Shown here: piece by piece, positions 1 to 11,330 of the stretch
Layout: the number at the start of each line of letters is the position of its first letter
How positions within the stretch are numbered: the first letter of the stretch is position 1
Assembly (NCBI GenBank): GCA_963920765.1
Contig: OY987246.1
Span: forward strand, 22,949,167 to 23,013,166
DNA: 64,000 nt
Reading direction: 5' to 3'
Source of the DNA: Ulota crispa
Taxonomy: Eukaryota > Streptophyta > Bryopsida > Orthotrichales > Orthotrichaceae
Program-made: the position numbers and the translations under genes
The notes under the pieces: model-generated
What the model was told of the DNA's origin: nothing
The model's database searches: none
What the model saw: the letters and a program-made list of their open reading frames with translations, nothing else

Positions 1-271
1 TTTTCTCCAAGTTCTAGTGTACTTGAGGCTCATTTCCAAATGCCTTCAAGACTAGAAAGTGAAGATTTACAATGGACACCCTTGCACAAAATCTTGAATA
101 GACAAATCACTTTAATTCATTTTCAAAATCAGACCCTTAATGCTAAAACTAGATTTCAATAAGAATTTAGAAATAATTATAATCACTAAAAAATATCTTG
201 AAAAAAGTCGCGCAACTCTGAATTGAATTCAAAGAGACCTGATTTGGGCCCCTTGGGCGGTGAGGGGTTAA
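1..271. repeat. TTAA-type TIR element, right part, cut by window edge
   Basis: The segment is homologous to the interior of the element at 17690-18313: both share the phrase CTCCAAGNTCTAGTGTA and several later blocks. It ends in GGTGAGGGGTTAA, the terminus seen in the other TTAA-flanked elements here. The left end lies outside the window. No coding potential. Confidence 0.6.
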
Positions 272-976
272 AGGAATATGAGCTATGTTTCTTCTTTTTT
301 TGATTAAATCACTCAAAATTAGTTGAAATTGACTATACTAAAGACACTTTATTTTTAAAAAGTTATAAGCATGCAAAGTGAAAAAACCTCGTTAATGAGC
401 TTACAAATAGAATTACCCTTCTACTTACCCATGTGTGTGCAATAGAGTAACACATTGCAAATGAAAATGAGTGAGTAAATGTGTGCATGTGTGTGCAAGC
501 TTTCCAAAATCGCTTCCGCTTCAGCATACGCACACCCTCGAGTAAATGAGCCTTCAGAGTACTAGAATTGTAATGCTGGTATTGTAGGAGAGTCATAACG
601 AAACTGGTAGCCTTCAAAAACGAGTTTTACATGTTTAATCCTAAACTCTTAACCTCAAAAACTACGTGACGTCTGTTGTTGCCACTGCTCGAACGTCATG
701 TTCTAATCAAAGTAATTGACTACCGTAGTTTTCCTAATTTAGTATGTATAGTACTTCAAAATTGTGCCTGTCTACTACACAGGCAACTTGAGGACATAAA
801 CATTTCCCAAAATCTCCCCGTAACCACTCTCTTGGGGTAAAAATGCAAAAAAGGCGATGCTGACGCGGTCAAAATCCTCGAGCTTGGTATAAATCCGTGG
901 ACACATCTTTTCGCCGCACGCATTATGTACTGAGCCTGTCTTGAGGGGCGGTCAGATTCGCTAAGGCGAGATTGTA
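272..976. other. Spacer without recognisable gene
   Basis: AT-rich DNA with only short, unsupported ORFs on the minus strand. Nothing recognisable was found. Confidence 0.6.
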
Positions 977-1260
977 AGGTAGCAACACCCCTAACCGTGA
1001 CCATCCCCATGGCTGTCACCTACTTCTGGAGATTGTGTGCACATTGTGTGTAAATTGTGTCAATGACTCATAAATACAAAAGAAATTGGTTATGGGCGAA
1101 AAGGTGATGGTTATGTATGTCAAAGTGATGGTTTTGGGTGATTGACATGATGATTTTGAGTGCTCCATCTCACTATTTAAGGACTCCTCAAGTTAGTATC
1201 ATGAACATACGAGCACAATAAAGACTTCAGTAAGCTTCTTTTTTAGCATCTCCTACACTT
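977..1260. repeat. AGGTAG-family TIR element
   Basis: The left end reads AGGTAGCAACACCCCTAACC after a TA. The right end, TTTAGCATCTCCTACAC, recurs inverted at 45162, so this copy and 45162-45356 are relatives in opposite orientation. The interior repeats the phrase GTGATGGTT. Non-coding. The exact right border is uncertain. Confidence 0.5.
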
Positions 1261-1424
1261 AACTATACATTTTCAATTATTTAGGACTTTAAAAAAATCT
1301 TTTGTGAACAAATGCTTGCAAGTGAAACTTTCAAATTGATGCCAGTATTTTTAATTTCCTCTTCCTATCTTAACACCATTTTTTTCAAAGTTCATCAATT
1401 GATTTTCCTACCCCAAAACTCTTA

Positions 1425-1976
1425 AGGTAGTGTGCTCTAAAATAGTTCACGCTCTAAAATGGTTCATCTACTCAAATGTCCTAAGTTTATACATGTTGTT
1501 TTTTCATAAGCTTCAACAATGTACATGTAGTGAACATTTGAGGAGGTGAACCATTTTAGGGACCTATATGACCTTTCCATTTCAAAATTTCATAACTAAT
1601 TCCAAAAAACTCCAAAAAATATGAAATAACTTGGGTTAGATGTCAGTCCTCCCATCTTTCAAGGAAAATTTTAATGAAAAATCTTCTAAAGAAGTTACAC
1701 CTCCCCAAAATTCAATTTCAGCTCTTAGATGGTCCATTTATGAGCACACTACAGAGTTCGGGAAATATTTGAGTTCTTTCAGTTGATTTCCTTCAAATCC
1801 AATATTGAACTTGTTTATCAAAGAATTAGTTGAGTAATTTTCTCTATTTCATTATGTAAATAAATAAAAATCAAATTTTTTAGCTGATGTCTGTAAATTG
1901 CAAATGGTTTTTTCTCATTTCAATTGACTAGCTTTGAACTAGCGGTCGGTTCTTCCCGGACCTTGGCACACTACCT
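1425..1976. repeat. AGGTAG-family TIR element next to the germin-like gene
   Basis: The left end is AGGTAGTGTGCTC after TA. An inner inverted match, GAGCACACTAC, ends at 1752, and a second terminus, GCACACTACCT followed by TA, ends at 1976. The interior is shared with 8785-9110 and 12391-12646 (for example CACCTCCCCAAAATTCA). Either 1752 or 1976 could be the true right end. It stops 44 bases short of the stop codon of the germin-like gene, so it probably overlaps that gene's 3' UTR. Confidence 0.6.
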
Positions 1977-2019
1977 TAGTTTCACGCTTGTCGGGGTGCT
2001 CTTATCTTACAGGATATTT

Positions 2020-4028
2020 TCAAGCGGTTCGGAAGTTGGCGCGGATTTGGTCGACGGTGGCTTGGTCAGTGCGGAACCCACTCCGGAGCACGGAATCGTC
2101 GATGGGCGGGGTGGAATTGAACAGCGACGGCACGATCTGCTGCAGCCCCGGACTCTGGCTGTTGAACCCGGCGAAGGCCAAGGCGGGGCCGGGCCCGACG
2201 TTAATCTGGAAGTGCACGAGGCCGCGCGGGAAGATGAAGACGTCGCCCTTGTGGAGCGTGGTGACGAAGAGGCGCCTGTCGGTGGTGGTGACGAAGCCCA
2301 TGTAGAGCGCGCCCTCCATCACCAGGAACACCTCGGTGGCGCGCGGGTGCGTGTGCGGGACGTTGATCCCGCCCACCGCGAAGTCCAGGCGCGCGAACCC
2401 CGCGCCCAGCGTGTTCAGCCCCGGCAGCGCTTGCACGAACACCTGCGTCCATGCCCACCGATCATATTGCGTTTAGGTTGCTCCACACTAATTTATCAAT
2501 GTAGTTTCCACTAAATATTTACTGCTGCTACAGTAATTTTGATCAAAAACGATTGCAGCAAACAAGTTTTAAAGAACTTGGCAACAACAATGAAGCTGCG
2601 GAAATACAAACTAGTGGAGTTCAAGTTGTAAATCATGTGAAATTCAAGTATCTAGAGTGTTTCATGGACCTCCAAGTGGAGTGGTCAAATGATATGTCAT
2701 GAGGTAACTTATCAAAGTAAGGCAATCTAAATGCAATATTTAGTGTACACACAAACCCCATTGACCTTTTCATCTTTCTCACTTTGAAATCCAAACTTTT
2801 CACAAATCAAGGTATGTTCACACTTGATGTTAGGAGGGGTATATCAATATAAAATGCAATCTAAAGGTGCGTCCAAATGCATCTAATTTTCCTTTGCTAC
2901 TACTACTCTTAACACCAAGTGTGAACATACCCTCACAATTGGTTAATTGAATCTAAGAGCATCCGCACCCCTCCACGCAACCTAGAGCACTTGAATGCAA
3001 GTGTCCAAGGTGCATCCACAATCACAGGCTTGCTCAAATCTCTGATGCCCATCCTTGCCCCTCAAGCAAGTACAAGCAAGCTTGTATCACAGAGGAACAA
3101 GTGTCAAGCTTCCATTGTGGGCTTGTGAGCCTCTTGTGTTGACCAATTAACAAGTTTTGATTGTCTTGGATTTGGATGCACTATTGATTCATTAAATCCT
3201 TAACATTTCAATGTTTGGGATACAATTGAGCAAGCCAAGGCTTGCACAAGGCGGTTGCACATTTGCAATGAGACGCGCCAAGCAAAGCAAGCACACCTAG
3301 TGCTATGTATTGAGGGCATGTTTTACGTACAAGGTGCGGATGCTTTAACAACATCAATAACAATTGTTGTACACAACCACTCGTCATCAAACTATAAACA
3401 TTTCAATATTTGGGATACAATTGAGCAAACCTGGACTTGCAACATACAGCGATTGCGCGTCTGCAGTGAGGCCCGGTAAGCAAGCGAGCACACTCCAAGT
3501 GCAAGTGCTAATGTGGACCTGTTTCGCGTGCAAGGGTGCCGATGCTCTAACAACGTCAACGGACGATTGTTGAACGCAACGACTCCTCTCTATTCTAAGA
3601 AGTTCCGACCCGGCTAATATCAAGCTAGAAACTGAAAACTTGACTCGAAAATCAGGGTTACAACAAGATTTCTTCAACTCCGTGAGAATAATCACAGAGA
3701 GCTTAGGAGCTCAACCTCTGCCCAGACCACTGACCTGCGTGGTTCGCTGCCGATTGCCGTTATTCGTGTCGCCGGGAATGTGCAGGCCATGGTAGATGAA
3801 GTCGTCCACAGTCACTGCAGCTAAGTCCTTGCACACGTAGCCGTTCACCTTCACGCTACTCGTCAAGTCCGCCACACAAATGTCTTGCAGAGGACCAGGG
3901 TCGTTTGCTGCTACAATCCAGGGATACACTGCAACTTGCACCAGAACCAGCGCTACCACACATTTCGCCATCGCCATCACCATCACCACCGCCATAGCTC
4001 TCAAAGTCACTAAAACTTCGATCTTCAC
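2020..4028 (-). CDS. GLP: Germin-like protein (cupin), two exons
   Basis: Exon 1 is 4028-3735 and exon 2 is 2442-2020, joined in phase 0 across a 1,292 bp GT-AG intron (donor CAG|GTCAGT, acceptor GACGCAG|GTG); 238 residues if the first ATG is used. A hydrophobic N-terminal stretch (about residues 12-41) looks like a secretion signal, so an apoplastic protein is expected. C51 and C66 match the conserved germin disulfide pair. Germin box 1 (PHTHPRATE, 127-135) and box 2 (FPRGLVHFQ, 169-177) supply the predicted Mn ligands H128, H130, E135 and H175. KGD lies at 163-165. Family members are typically 210-230 residues, so the in-frame ATG at residue 12 is the likelier start. Germins form oligomeric beta-barrels, some with oxalate oxidase or superoxide dismutase activity; which one applies here cannot be read from sequence. 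All key residues are intact. No clear TATA box was seen upstream. Confidence 0.9.
2541..2760. repeat. Dispersed repeat inside the germin-like intron
   Basis: This stretch is similar to 61115-61300; both contain CCTCCAAGTGG, GTCATGAGGTAACTT and CTAAATGCAATAT in the same order. No terminal repeats were identified, so the family is unknown. Confidence 0.5.
2811..2932. mobile_element. Small foldback MITE in the germin-like intron
   Basis: A 122 bp element with imperfect inverted ends of about 26 bp: the left end begins GGTATGTTCACACTTGATG and the right end, reversed, begins GGTATGTTCACACTTGGTG. No convincing target duplication. Probably a Harbinger- or hAT-type MITE, but the superfamily is not settled. 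Confidence 0.65.
3206..3595. repeat. Tandem duplication, 195 bp period, in the germin-like intron
   Basis: Two diverged copies start at 3206 and 3401, each opening with TTTCAAT.TTTGGGATACAA and closing with a phrase around GATGCT.TAACAAC.TCAA. The second copy is more GC-rich. Both lie within the intron close to the first exon. Confidence 0.7.
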
Positions 4029-4603
4029 AAAACCCCAAATGCTGCTAAAGTTGCAACCTTGGAAACAGAAAAAATTATGGTTTGAGAGGCCACTGACAAG
4101 ACATCATCATATGGATGTCGAAGTTCAGAGGAGGGGTGTGGCGGGGTTTTTGAGAATTTTTGAAAGTTTTTGAAAAAGTTGCAGTTGTGTTACGAGTGAG
4201 GATCAAGTGGGGGCAAGAGCATTCATGGCGTTTGCCTTACAAGTCAGTCACGGTGGTTTGGGTATCGGGTCATGTTTTCGAGTATATTTGTTTCTGGATT
4301 TGCACAGACGAGATTTTAATGAGCTTTACCCTTACGTACATACCACTTGAGAGTTTCATAAGGTGACAGTTCTTTGAGATCATTGTGTGTGATCATTGGT
4401 GATTGTGTCATGTACTAATTTACTGGGTTTTTTCCTTCAAGTTTTGAAATCTGCGGAATGCTGTACTTTGCTAGTTTCTCATCTCTGGTTACTTGCCAGT
4501 GTGTTTTTTTTTTTTATCATGGTCACTGGAGTTTGTATGTCTGTTTCTCTGTCTCTGTCTGCCAATTCAATGCCCATGTGCTTGTATTGTGGCTCAAGGA
4601 ATG
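4029..4603. other. Upstream flank of the germin-like gene
   Basis: This should hold the minus-strand promoter and 5' UTR of the germin-like gene. I see no clear TATA box and no repeat match. A T run lies at 4506-4515. Confidence 0.4.
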
Positions 4604-4859
4604 TTAACCCCTGAGCGCCCCAGAGGCGATTATATCGCCTCTCGTTTTTGAAAAATGTTCAAATGTTCAAGTTTGACTCTTATCTTCTTCTCAATGGTAC
4701 AGTCAAAGGACTTGTACTTTTTTGTGTACCTCTATGCATGTGTCTACTATCATTTAAAAAAATTGAAGCTATTTGATTGTACTTAGGTAATAGTTTTATT
4801 GGATTAAGTACAAAAGGGTATGGGTTTGAGTGAATATGGCATGGGCGCTCAGGGGTTAA
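4604..4859. mobile_element. TTAA-flanked MITE with perfect TIR
   Basis: A 256 bp unit bounded by TTAA at both ends with identical 17 bp termini reading TTAACCCCTGAGCGCCC. A 21 bp palindrome, AGAGGCGAT-TAT-ATCGCCTCT, sits just inside the left end (4622-4642). Relatives with the GAGCGCC terminus occur at 51121-51916, and a right end alone at about 47838. TTAA duplication with a CCC-start terminus is the hallmark of piggyBac-type elements. Confidence 0.75.
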
Positions 4860-5664
4860 CAACCGAAGTTGGAGATTATGAAATTAAAACATTTTGAGTT
4901 GAAGACCGGCTTGTTTGAAGACAGGATCAAATTTATGCTTCGTGTTGGTTTTTGTAAAAAGAATAAGTTTACTCATAGAATGACATTGATGTCAAGGCCA
5001 CACATGCCAAAATAGCTAGTTTGAAACGGATGAAGAAGTAACTTACATTTTTTGAAAAACTAGGGAACAATCACTGTTTTGAGGTTTTATTTGTTATTAT
5101 ACTAAAGATGTAAACTTTTCACCATGTAAGAGCAAGAGGTTGGAGATGTTGGTTTGTGAACACTCAAAATTGCTAATTTTTAACAAACTAGGAAAGTGGG
5201 CATAAAAATCAAAGAATTGTACTTTTACACATAGAAACAAATGTTGCCACCTATTTTTTATAAAATGCCGTTTTAAGAAGCCAATTTATTTTGGTGTGGC
5301 ATGGCCTTGAGACTAAGTTGGACTATTTTGGAAATTTGACTAATGGAATGCATTTGTATAAATCAAACTAAGTAAGAGGAGACTTTCAAGTGCAATTGAT
5401 TTTGGTAAAGAGGTCAAAGAAAAAGGACAAGTATTGAATTGATTTGAGTGCATAGAAATTTGGTTTTGGATCTACATTGGCGCATGGAAGTGTTGTTGTT
5501 TAGCAAAAGAAGCCTTATCAAACTTGGGCATTATGCAAGGACATAACTCATGATTTAATAAGTTGGGAAAATTGGTAATTGCAATTGATTTGTAGTAAGT
5601 GGTCAGTGTTATTTTTTGACTTATTATATCCAATATTTAAGCATTTCAAATAGAGCTTGTAGTA

Positions 5665-5899
5665 TAGTAGAACCTCTCTAAACTAATACTTCTCTAAACC
5701 AATATGCTCTATAAACTAATGTATAACACAAATCTCAATGTCAGGGCCACAATATAAAAAAACCAAGCTAGCTGTAATGCTATCTAGGCACTAATTTCAA
5801 GGTTACTTCATTTACACTTCCACAAAATTAACTAATAACTTACTTAAACTAATCAGGTTCTTGGAATCCCAACCATATTAGTTTAGAGGAGTTCTACTA
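5665..5899. mobile_element. Emigrant-like (pogo/Tc1-mariner) MITE
   Basis: A 235 bp element with TIRs TAGTAGAACCTCTCTAAAC on the left and TAGTAGAACTCCTCTAAAC reversed on the right, flanked by TA on both sides. The ends and the CTCTATAAACTAAT sub-repeats resemble the plant Emigrant family as I remember it. Non-coding and non-autonomous. Confidence 0.75.
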
Positions 5900-6263
5900 T
5901 ATATAGTTTGGAAGTTGTTGCTAAGAGCTTTTCAATGAACATTTTAAATTTCTTAGATAATCAAAGCAATCATACTCTTGTCTTTGTTCCTTCTTGCTCA
6001 TGAAAGTGATTAGCAAAACTTTTGTTTGCCAATATGGGTATATAGTTTTGTGATAAATATCTTTTCCCTTTCCAACTTTGTTGGCTTGAAAGTTTTCTTT
6101 CTTTGTTGTATGATCTAGCTCTCTTTTTATACAAAGCACAAGGGTTGTCATACCAAATGTGATTGTCATAATTACGTGAAATGGGCTAAAAACAAACTCA
6201 GCTAACTATATTAAAAACTCCAAATTTTAACATTGTTATGCGCGTTTTTGTAGCTGTAAAATG

Positions 6264-6309
<46 letters not shown>

Positions 6310-6961
6310 AGTAGAATTCTTTCCTAAATTTAGCTACCATTGCAAATGCTAGACAAGATAATTATTGTATGTGGTCCTAGTCAATCTCAATGCCACAACA
6401 ATTGAGTTTGTTGAATCATGGAGAGACCCACTTCTCTTGGGGGAGTGTTATTAATGGTTCTTGTGACTTTGCACTTTTGCAAAAATCTTTGAACAATATT
6501 TTAGATCCTAGTGGGGGCAATCCAAAAATTGCATAGAAAGAATAAGAAGTATATATAGAGGCCAGGCGTGCATACTTGATCATATGCAATAAAGAGACAA
6601 TCACATCATGAGGAATCAACTGGGTACTTGGACAAGAACCAAATGATCCTTCAAATTTTTTATGTGCACATTGCAAGCAAACATGAAAATATTTGACAAT
6701 GCAAATAAACACAATAGATGGTCCATATTGAGGTAAACTAAAAGACCCCATGTCCAAGTTACCACAATTAAGTGGTACTCTTGTATAGTGAATTTCTTTA
6801 CAAACATGAAACACCGAACCTTTGGGATTGAATAAATTGTTTAAAGGTCAAATTTATTGAGAAGCTTTGCACATTGAAGTTTGTATATGCATATGTACAT
6901 GCAAATGTATCCTACACATAAAACACTACATTAGTGGAAAATTTTGGTCCACAATGACTAA
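5900..6961. other. Spacer without recognisable gene
   Basis: AT-rich DNA holding a long A run (separate entry) and an unsupported 132-codon minus-strand ORF at 6416-6814 that resembles no family I know. Nothing else was recognised. Confidence 0.5.
6264..6307. repeat. Homopolymer A run, 44 bases
   Basis: An uninterrupted A tract. No retroelement sequence was recognised upstream and no flanking duplication seen, so it is listed as a simple repeat. Length may be unreliable in an assembly. Confidence 0.9.
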
Positions 6962-7511
6962 GGGCCACTTCACACTATGGCCAAAGATTGAGTGGCAGTC
7001 TCCACCAATCAAATTGTAAGAAACCCAAAGTCCGGCCACTCAACCCTTCACACTAGTGGCCAAACTCCAAAGGCCGTCATCCTCTAAATGTTTACATGGC
7101 AGCACTTTATCATCCAAGGTTGACGGCCTCTCGGCAATAGTTTGGATCAAGCAAAAATGAAAACCCAAACTATGATTGAGAGGCCGTCACATTGTTTTCA
7201 TAAAATAATCAAAAGCTTACAAAATCTTGGCCATTGGATTTGGAAGGTCTCAAAAATGCTATGGCTTTGGACTTTGGGCTTGGCCTCTAGAGGCTTCACA
7301 TATGGCTATTCAAGTTGAGAGTCCGTGGAACCTCATTGCCAAGAGTTTGGCCTTTGGACTTGGCCTTTGGAGGCTTCACACTAAATCGGCCAAAGGTGTC
7401 AAAAACAATAATTTAATACCTATTTTCAGCCCATTTTGTTGCCTCTCACCAAAGTTTGGACACTCAATCCCACGGCCTCTTGACTTGGCCGGTCATAGTG
7501 TGAAGCCGCCC
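6962..7511. mobile_element. Tourist-like (PIF/Harbinger) MITE
   Basis: A 550 bp element flanked by TAA on both sides (6959-6961 and 7512-7514). Its left end reads GGGCCACTTCACACTATGGCC and its right end, reversed, GGGCGGCTTCACACTATGACC. The interior holds many short GGCC-containing sub-repeats in both orientations (TTGGCCTTTGGA, GGCTTCACA). A 3 bp TAA/TTA duplication with G-rich ends is typical of Harbinger. The 95-codon ORF inside is a by-product of the sub-repeats. Confidence 0.75.
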
Positions 7512-7819
7512 TAAGAATGTGTTCACTGAGACTCACTTTAGTCATTGTTTACCATAGGAGCTTGTGTTGTTTATAGTTTACTTTACATTTTTGAGATAAT
7601 TATGGATTAAAATAAAAATCTGTCTAAAACTAACAAATGAAAAAAAATAAATAAATAAAAGCAAGAATGAAAACTTCCAACAACATGCGATTGTTGATGT
7701 TTGTGTTAACCAAGTGGCCTTGTAATTCTCACAATCAGTAGTTATTGGTAAAAAAAACCATTACTGGTATTGATACTTTTAATGATTACTAGGTGTAACT
7801 TCTGTACCATAACATATCA

Positions 7820-8546
7820 TTACCCCCTAAAGACCGAAGGGTCCTTTTGGGGGACAAATGGAATTTTGGGCATGTATATATGTTTAGAATACTTTGCGTG
7901 ATTTTTTGAAATTTTTATTGAAGATGATAGATTCAAAAATCTACGTAGGAATGTAATTTTCTCTTCACTCTAACATTTATTGAAAAAGTTAAAAAAGAAT
8001 AACTGAAAAACAAGGGACTCTAGGCAGCCCAATAACTTTTTTAAAAATTGTGTTTTTTTCAAATAAAAATCTGAAATAGGTTCTTTAGACTTATATAGAC
8101 ATGGGGAACTTTGAATCATTCAAATTTGGTAGATGAGATGAAAGTTATGAGAAGTTTTAGTTTGCGGGTAGGTGTGGAAAACCTCAAAACCACACCTATC
8201 CGCAATCTAAATCTTCTCATAACTTTCATCTCATTTATCAAAATTGAATGATTCAAAGCTCCTCATGTCTATATAAGTCTAAAGAACCTATTTCATATTT
8301 TTATTTGAAAAAAATGCAATTTTAAAAAAAGTTATTGGGCTGCCCAAAGTCCCCTGTTTTTTAATTATTCATTTTGAACTTCTTCAATAAATTTCGGAAT
8401 GAAGAGAAAACTACATTCCCACGTAGATCTTTGAATCCCTCACCTTCAATAAAAGTTTCAGAAAATCACACAAAATAGTCTAACGATAGGTACATGCCCA
8501 AAATTCCATTTGTCCCCTGAAGGGACAATGGGCCTTTAGGGGTTAA
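7820..8546. mobile_element. TTAA-family foldback element, palindromic form
   Basis: A 727 bp near-palindrome with arms of about 350 bp that turn around at 8164-8204. The outer ends are CCCCCTAAAG and CTTTAGGGG. The right flank is TTAA and the left TTAC, probably a point change. The arm is shared with 46723-47415 and 60000-60400. Non-coding. Confidence 0.75.
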
Positions 8547-8784
8547 AAGCATGATCGCATTTACTGAATCTCCAGAAATATGCTCAACTAAAAAGACACG
8601 TTCAATAAAGTCATGGATGAAGTAATAAAAGTAACCCAAAATTAAAATACCCATTTGTTTTCTATGCTGACAATCAACATCAGCTTTTACTGTTATCATT
8701 GTTCATTAATTATGGACGTAAGTTTTCTACTACACCAAATTTACCATATATTGTGAACCAAAGTATTTTTGACAAATCTCACTA

Positions 8785-9110
8785 AGGTAGAAGGCTTGAA
8801 AACCGACCATCTAAGGGCTGAAACCAAATTTTGGGGAGGTAGAACTATTTGAAATATTTTTCAGTAAAATTTTCTTGAAAGACAAGAAGAATTGACATTT
8901 ATCCCAAGTGTTTTCATATTTTATGGAGCTTTGAGGAATTAGTTATGAAATTTTGAAGTGGAAAGGTCATAGGTGCTCTAAAATTGCCCACCTCTCAAAT
9001 GTTTGTCCCGTGTACATTGTTGAAAAGCTATGAATAAGACATGTACTAGTAGAGTACATTTGAGGAGGTGGGCGGGATTAGAGCATGGGCGGAATATGAG
9101 CAGACTACCT
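8785..9110. mobile_element. AGGTAG-family TIR element
   Basis: 326 bp, beginning AGGTAGAAGGCTTG and ending CAGACTACCT, with TA on both flanks. The interior matches 1425-1752 and 12391-12646 (ACATTTGAGGAGGTG, TTTTGGGGAGGTAG), in inverted orientation relative to those copies. Confidence 0.7.
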
Positions 9111-9394
9111 TAGTTTTTATCTTTTGCAAATTTTTGGGATCAAAACTTTTCATAATTACACTAGTTTTTGAAATAGTTCAAGAGCTCATCCATGCCTACT
9201 AGTGCTGCTAGCTTAAAGAATTGTAGTCTTGTTTGTCATTGTGATCTGTAGCTTTATTTAAAATCTTTATGAACCACAATATTTATGTGTCTACAATAAT
9301 TATTTGCCTACAATACATGATGCTTTTGGTGTTTTGAATTTAGACTTGAAATTTTAAAATATGGAAGAGAGGTTATAATTATGAGAAATTTTGA

Positions 9395-9690
9395 TGGATA
9401 CCCCTAAAGTTTGTCATATTTGTACAAATGCCTCTAGTTATTTAGAAATTGCACAAATATGTTCAGACAGTAACTTTCAAACATTTTTTCTATTGTGAAT
9501 ACCACTTCCTTCTCCATCTGTCCGCATGCCGCTTCTTCCGCCTCTTTCCCATAGCAACATGTGCACAAACTGAGAGGAAATGATGTGCACAATAGAACAA
9601 ACGCCTAAAAATCAATGTCCGAGGATATTTATGCAAATTCAGAAAAAACATGAACATCAATACAAATATGACAGGCTTCAAGGGTATCCA
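9395..9690. mobile_element. MITE with TGGATACCC termini
   Basis: A 296 bp element. The left end reads TGGATACCCCTAAAGTTTG and the right end reversed TGGATACCCTTGAAGCCTG, both running on into TCATATTTGT. TTGA flanks both sides, compatible with a 4 bp target duplication. No superfamily assigned and no second copy noticed in the window. Confidence 0.65.
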
Positions 9691-10340
9691 TTGATTTTTC
9701 CCTATTATCATCCCCATCGTCTATCCTTTCAATGACCCAAGTCTGTGTGCATTTGGTATATTACTCATATCACTCTATCCATGGTGGGAAAACTTAAACT
9801 TTTGTATCTGAAGAAAACGTCCAAATTTATAAATCAACTACCTAAAGACCGAATTTGGAAATTTTGGATTTATATATGGATTCACACAAAATGAATTTGG
9901 ATTTTGAATATAAAAGAATATTTTTTCAAGAGATAGGAGCAAATTCTTACTTATATCCTTACTCATAAAAAGTGTTTGAGTTTTTTCATCCCTAGTCTCA
10001 CACGTTGGTGTGAATGGTATGCTGAGGGGATTAAATGAAGGTGGGTCTCCAATATCCACTATGCATACTAAAATACCGAATCCAAATTGACTCCAATGTG
10101 CTGTTAAGTAGCATTGGTGGAAACAAATTTCAAAGGTTCTAAATTATAAGAGAGGGAGCTTTCTATTAAGAGAAACAATTAAAACCAAATTTTAATATGA
10201 CATTTTCTTGAATAGCTAACCAATGTTACAACTTACAAGGACACAATCTCTTGTAGCAAAGCTAGCTGCTAGTAGAATATACTGTCAATCCTTCTTGCCA
10301 TGAGCAATCATTAGAAAAATAAAGTGTCATGCACTATTAA

Positions 10341-10420
10341 TTCACAACGATTGCAAGTGTCCTAAACAATTGTAATTAAGCCATTCAATAATTGTTCAAG
10401 ACATTAACAATCATTGTGAA
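10341..10420. repeat. 80 bp imperfect hairpin
   Basis: TTCACAACGATTG at the left end pairs with CAATCATTGTGAA at the right, and the complementarity continues inward to the centre. It may be a very small MITE; no target duplication was found. Confidence 0.5.
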
Positions 10421-11029
10421 CAGGTCCTTTAGGACACATTTTTCATCTATTGAATTGAGCATTGTTTTTACATATGACAAATTATAATTTTTTTTACATT
10501 ATGGACTGTGGAATAACAAAACATGTAAATACCACAATTGTAAAATTTAAAATTTTAGCACATTTCGCAGCAATTTTAGCCACTTCAGCTAAACTACAAA
10601 TATTCCAGTTTGGGGTCTATGATCTTCATCCTAGAACGCTTGAGAGAACATTCTATATCCTTTGGATGATTGCAAGGAGGACTCATAGTTGGAAAAAAAC
10701 GCTTTTTCATCCAACATTTTTGGAGGAGTTGCTTATATTCATTTTCAATGAACGGTGCTGTATATAACCTTTTCTATTGATAGTTTTGACCAGCTTACAT
10801 AAGAAAATGCACGTCTATGGATCACGGTATCGTGCATTTTGGCAACTTTTGTTGATTTCCCTTTACCTAAATTTTAGAAAGAAAAAAACGTTTTTTCAGT
10901 TTGAATCCAACGAAAGAAATAAAAATCATGAATTCAAGTTTCTACTGCAGTTTGAAAACTTGCAATTTCCTGAAGTTGAATAAAATTGTCGCAATTTGGA
11001 CTTTCGGCTTATTACCACATAAGGATGGT
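10421..11029. other. Spacer without recognisable gene
   Basis: It contains a 101-codon ORF (10462-10767) without any motif I know. No repeat match was noticed. Confidence 0.4.
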
Positions 11030-11330
11030 TGAATATTATAATGACATTGTGAACATGAAACCTTAGTGTTAGTATTAGGTGTAATTTGCAGTTGGCTCTT
11101 TAAAAATTCACAACTTATTCTCACAATATTCAAATAATATATTCAAAAGTGTAAATTCATCATTTTTCTTTAAAAATTCACAACTTATTCTCACAGTATC
11201 CAAATAATATATTCAAAAGTGCAAACTCATCATTTTTCTCTTGCTAATAAGATCTTATAATTTGCTAAATGTTTATTAACAATCGTCATGTTCAAAACCA
11301 TTAATTTGATGGTTATGGGTGTTGCTACCT
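11030..11330 (-). mobile_element. AGGTAG-family element, truncated, carrying the empty TTAA site
   Basis: The intact end is GTTGCTACCT followed by TA at 11331. The sequence matches 48279-48599 in inverted orientation and 61560-61800; the far end is missing. On the minus strand it reads CATCAAATTAATGGTTTTGA, the undisturbed form of the site that carries a TTAA element at 46723-48278. A 70 bp tandem duplication (11099-11168 and 11169-11238) is private to this copy. Confidence 0.7.

Noticed and set aside
1924..2514. 196-codon plus-strand ORF, one of the longest in the window
   Set aside because: It is the antisense shadow of germin-like exon 2, whose high GC content removes stop codons on the other strand.
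6416..6814. 132-codon minus-strand ORF
   Set aside because: No recognisable family, no splice partners, and surrounded by spacer and a homopolymer.
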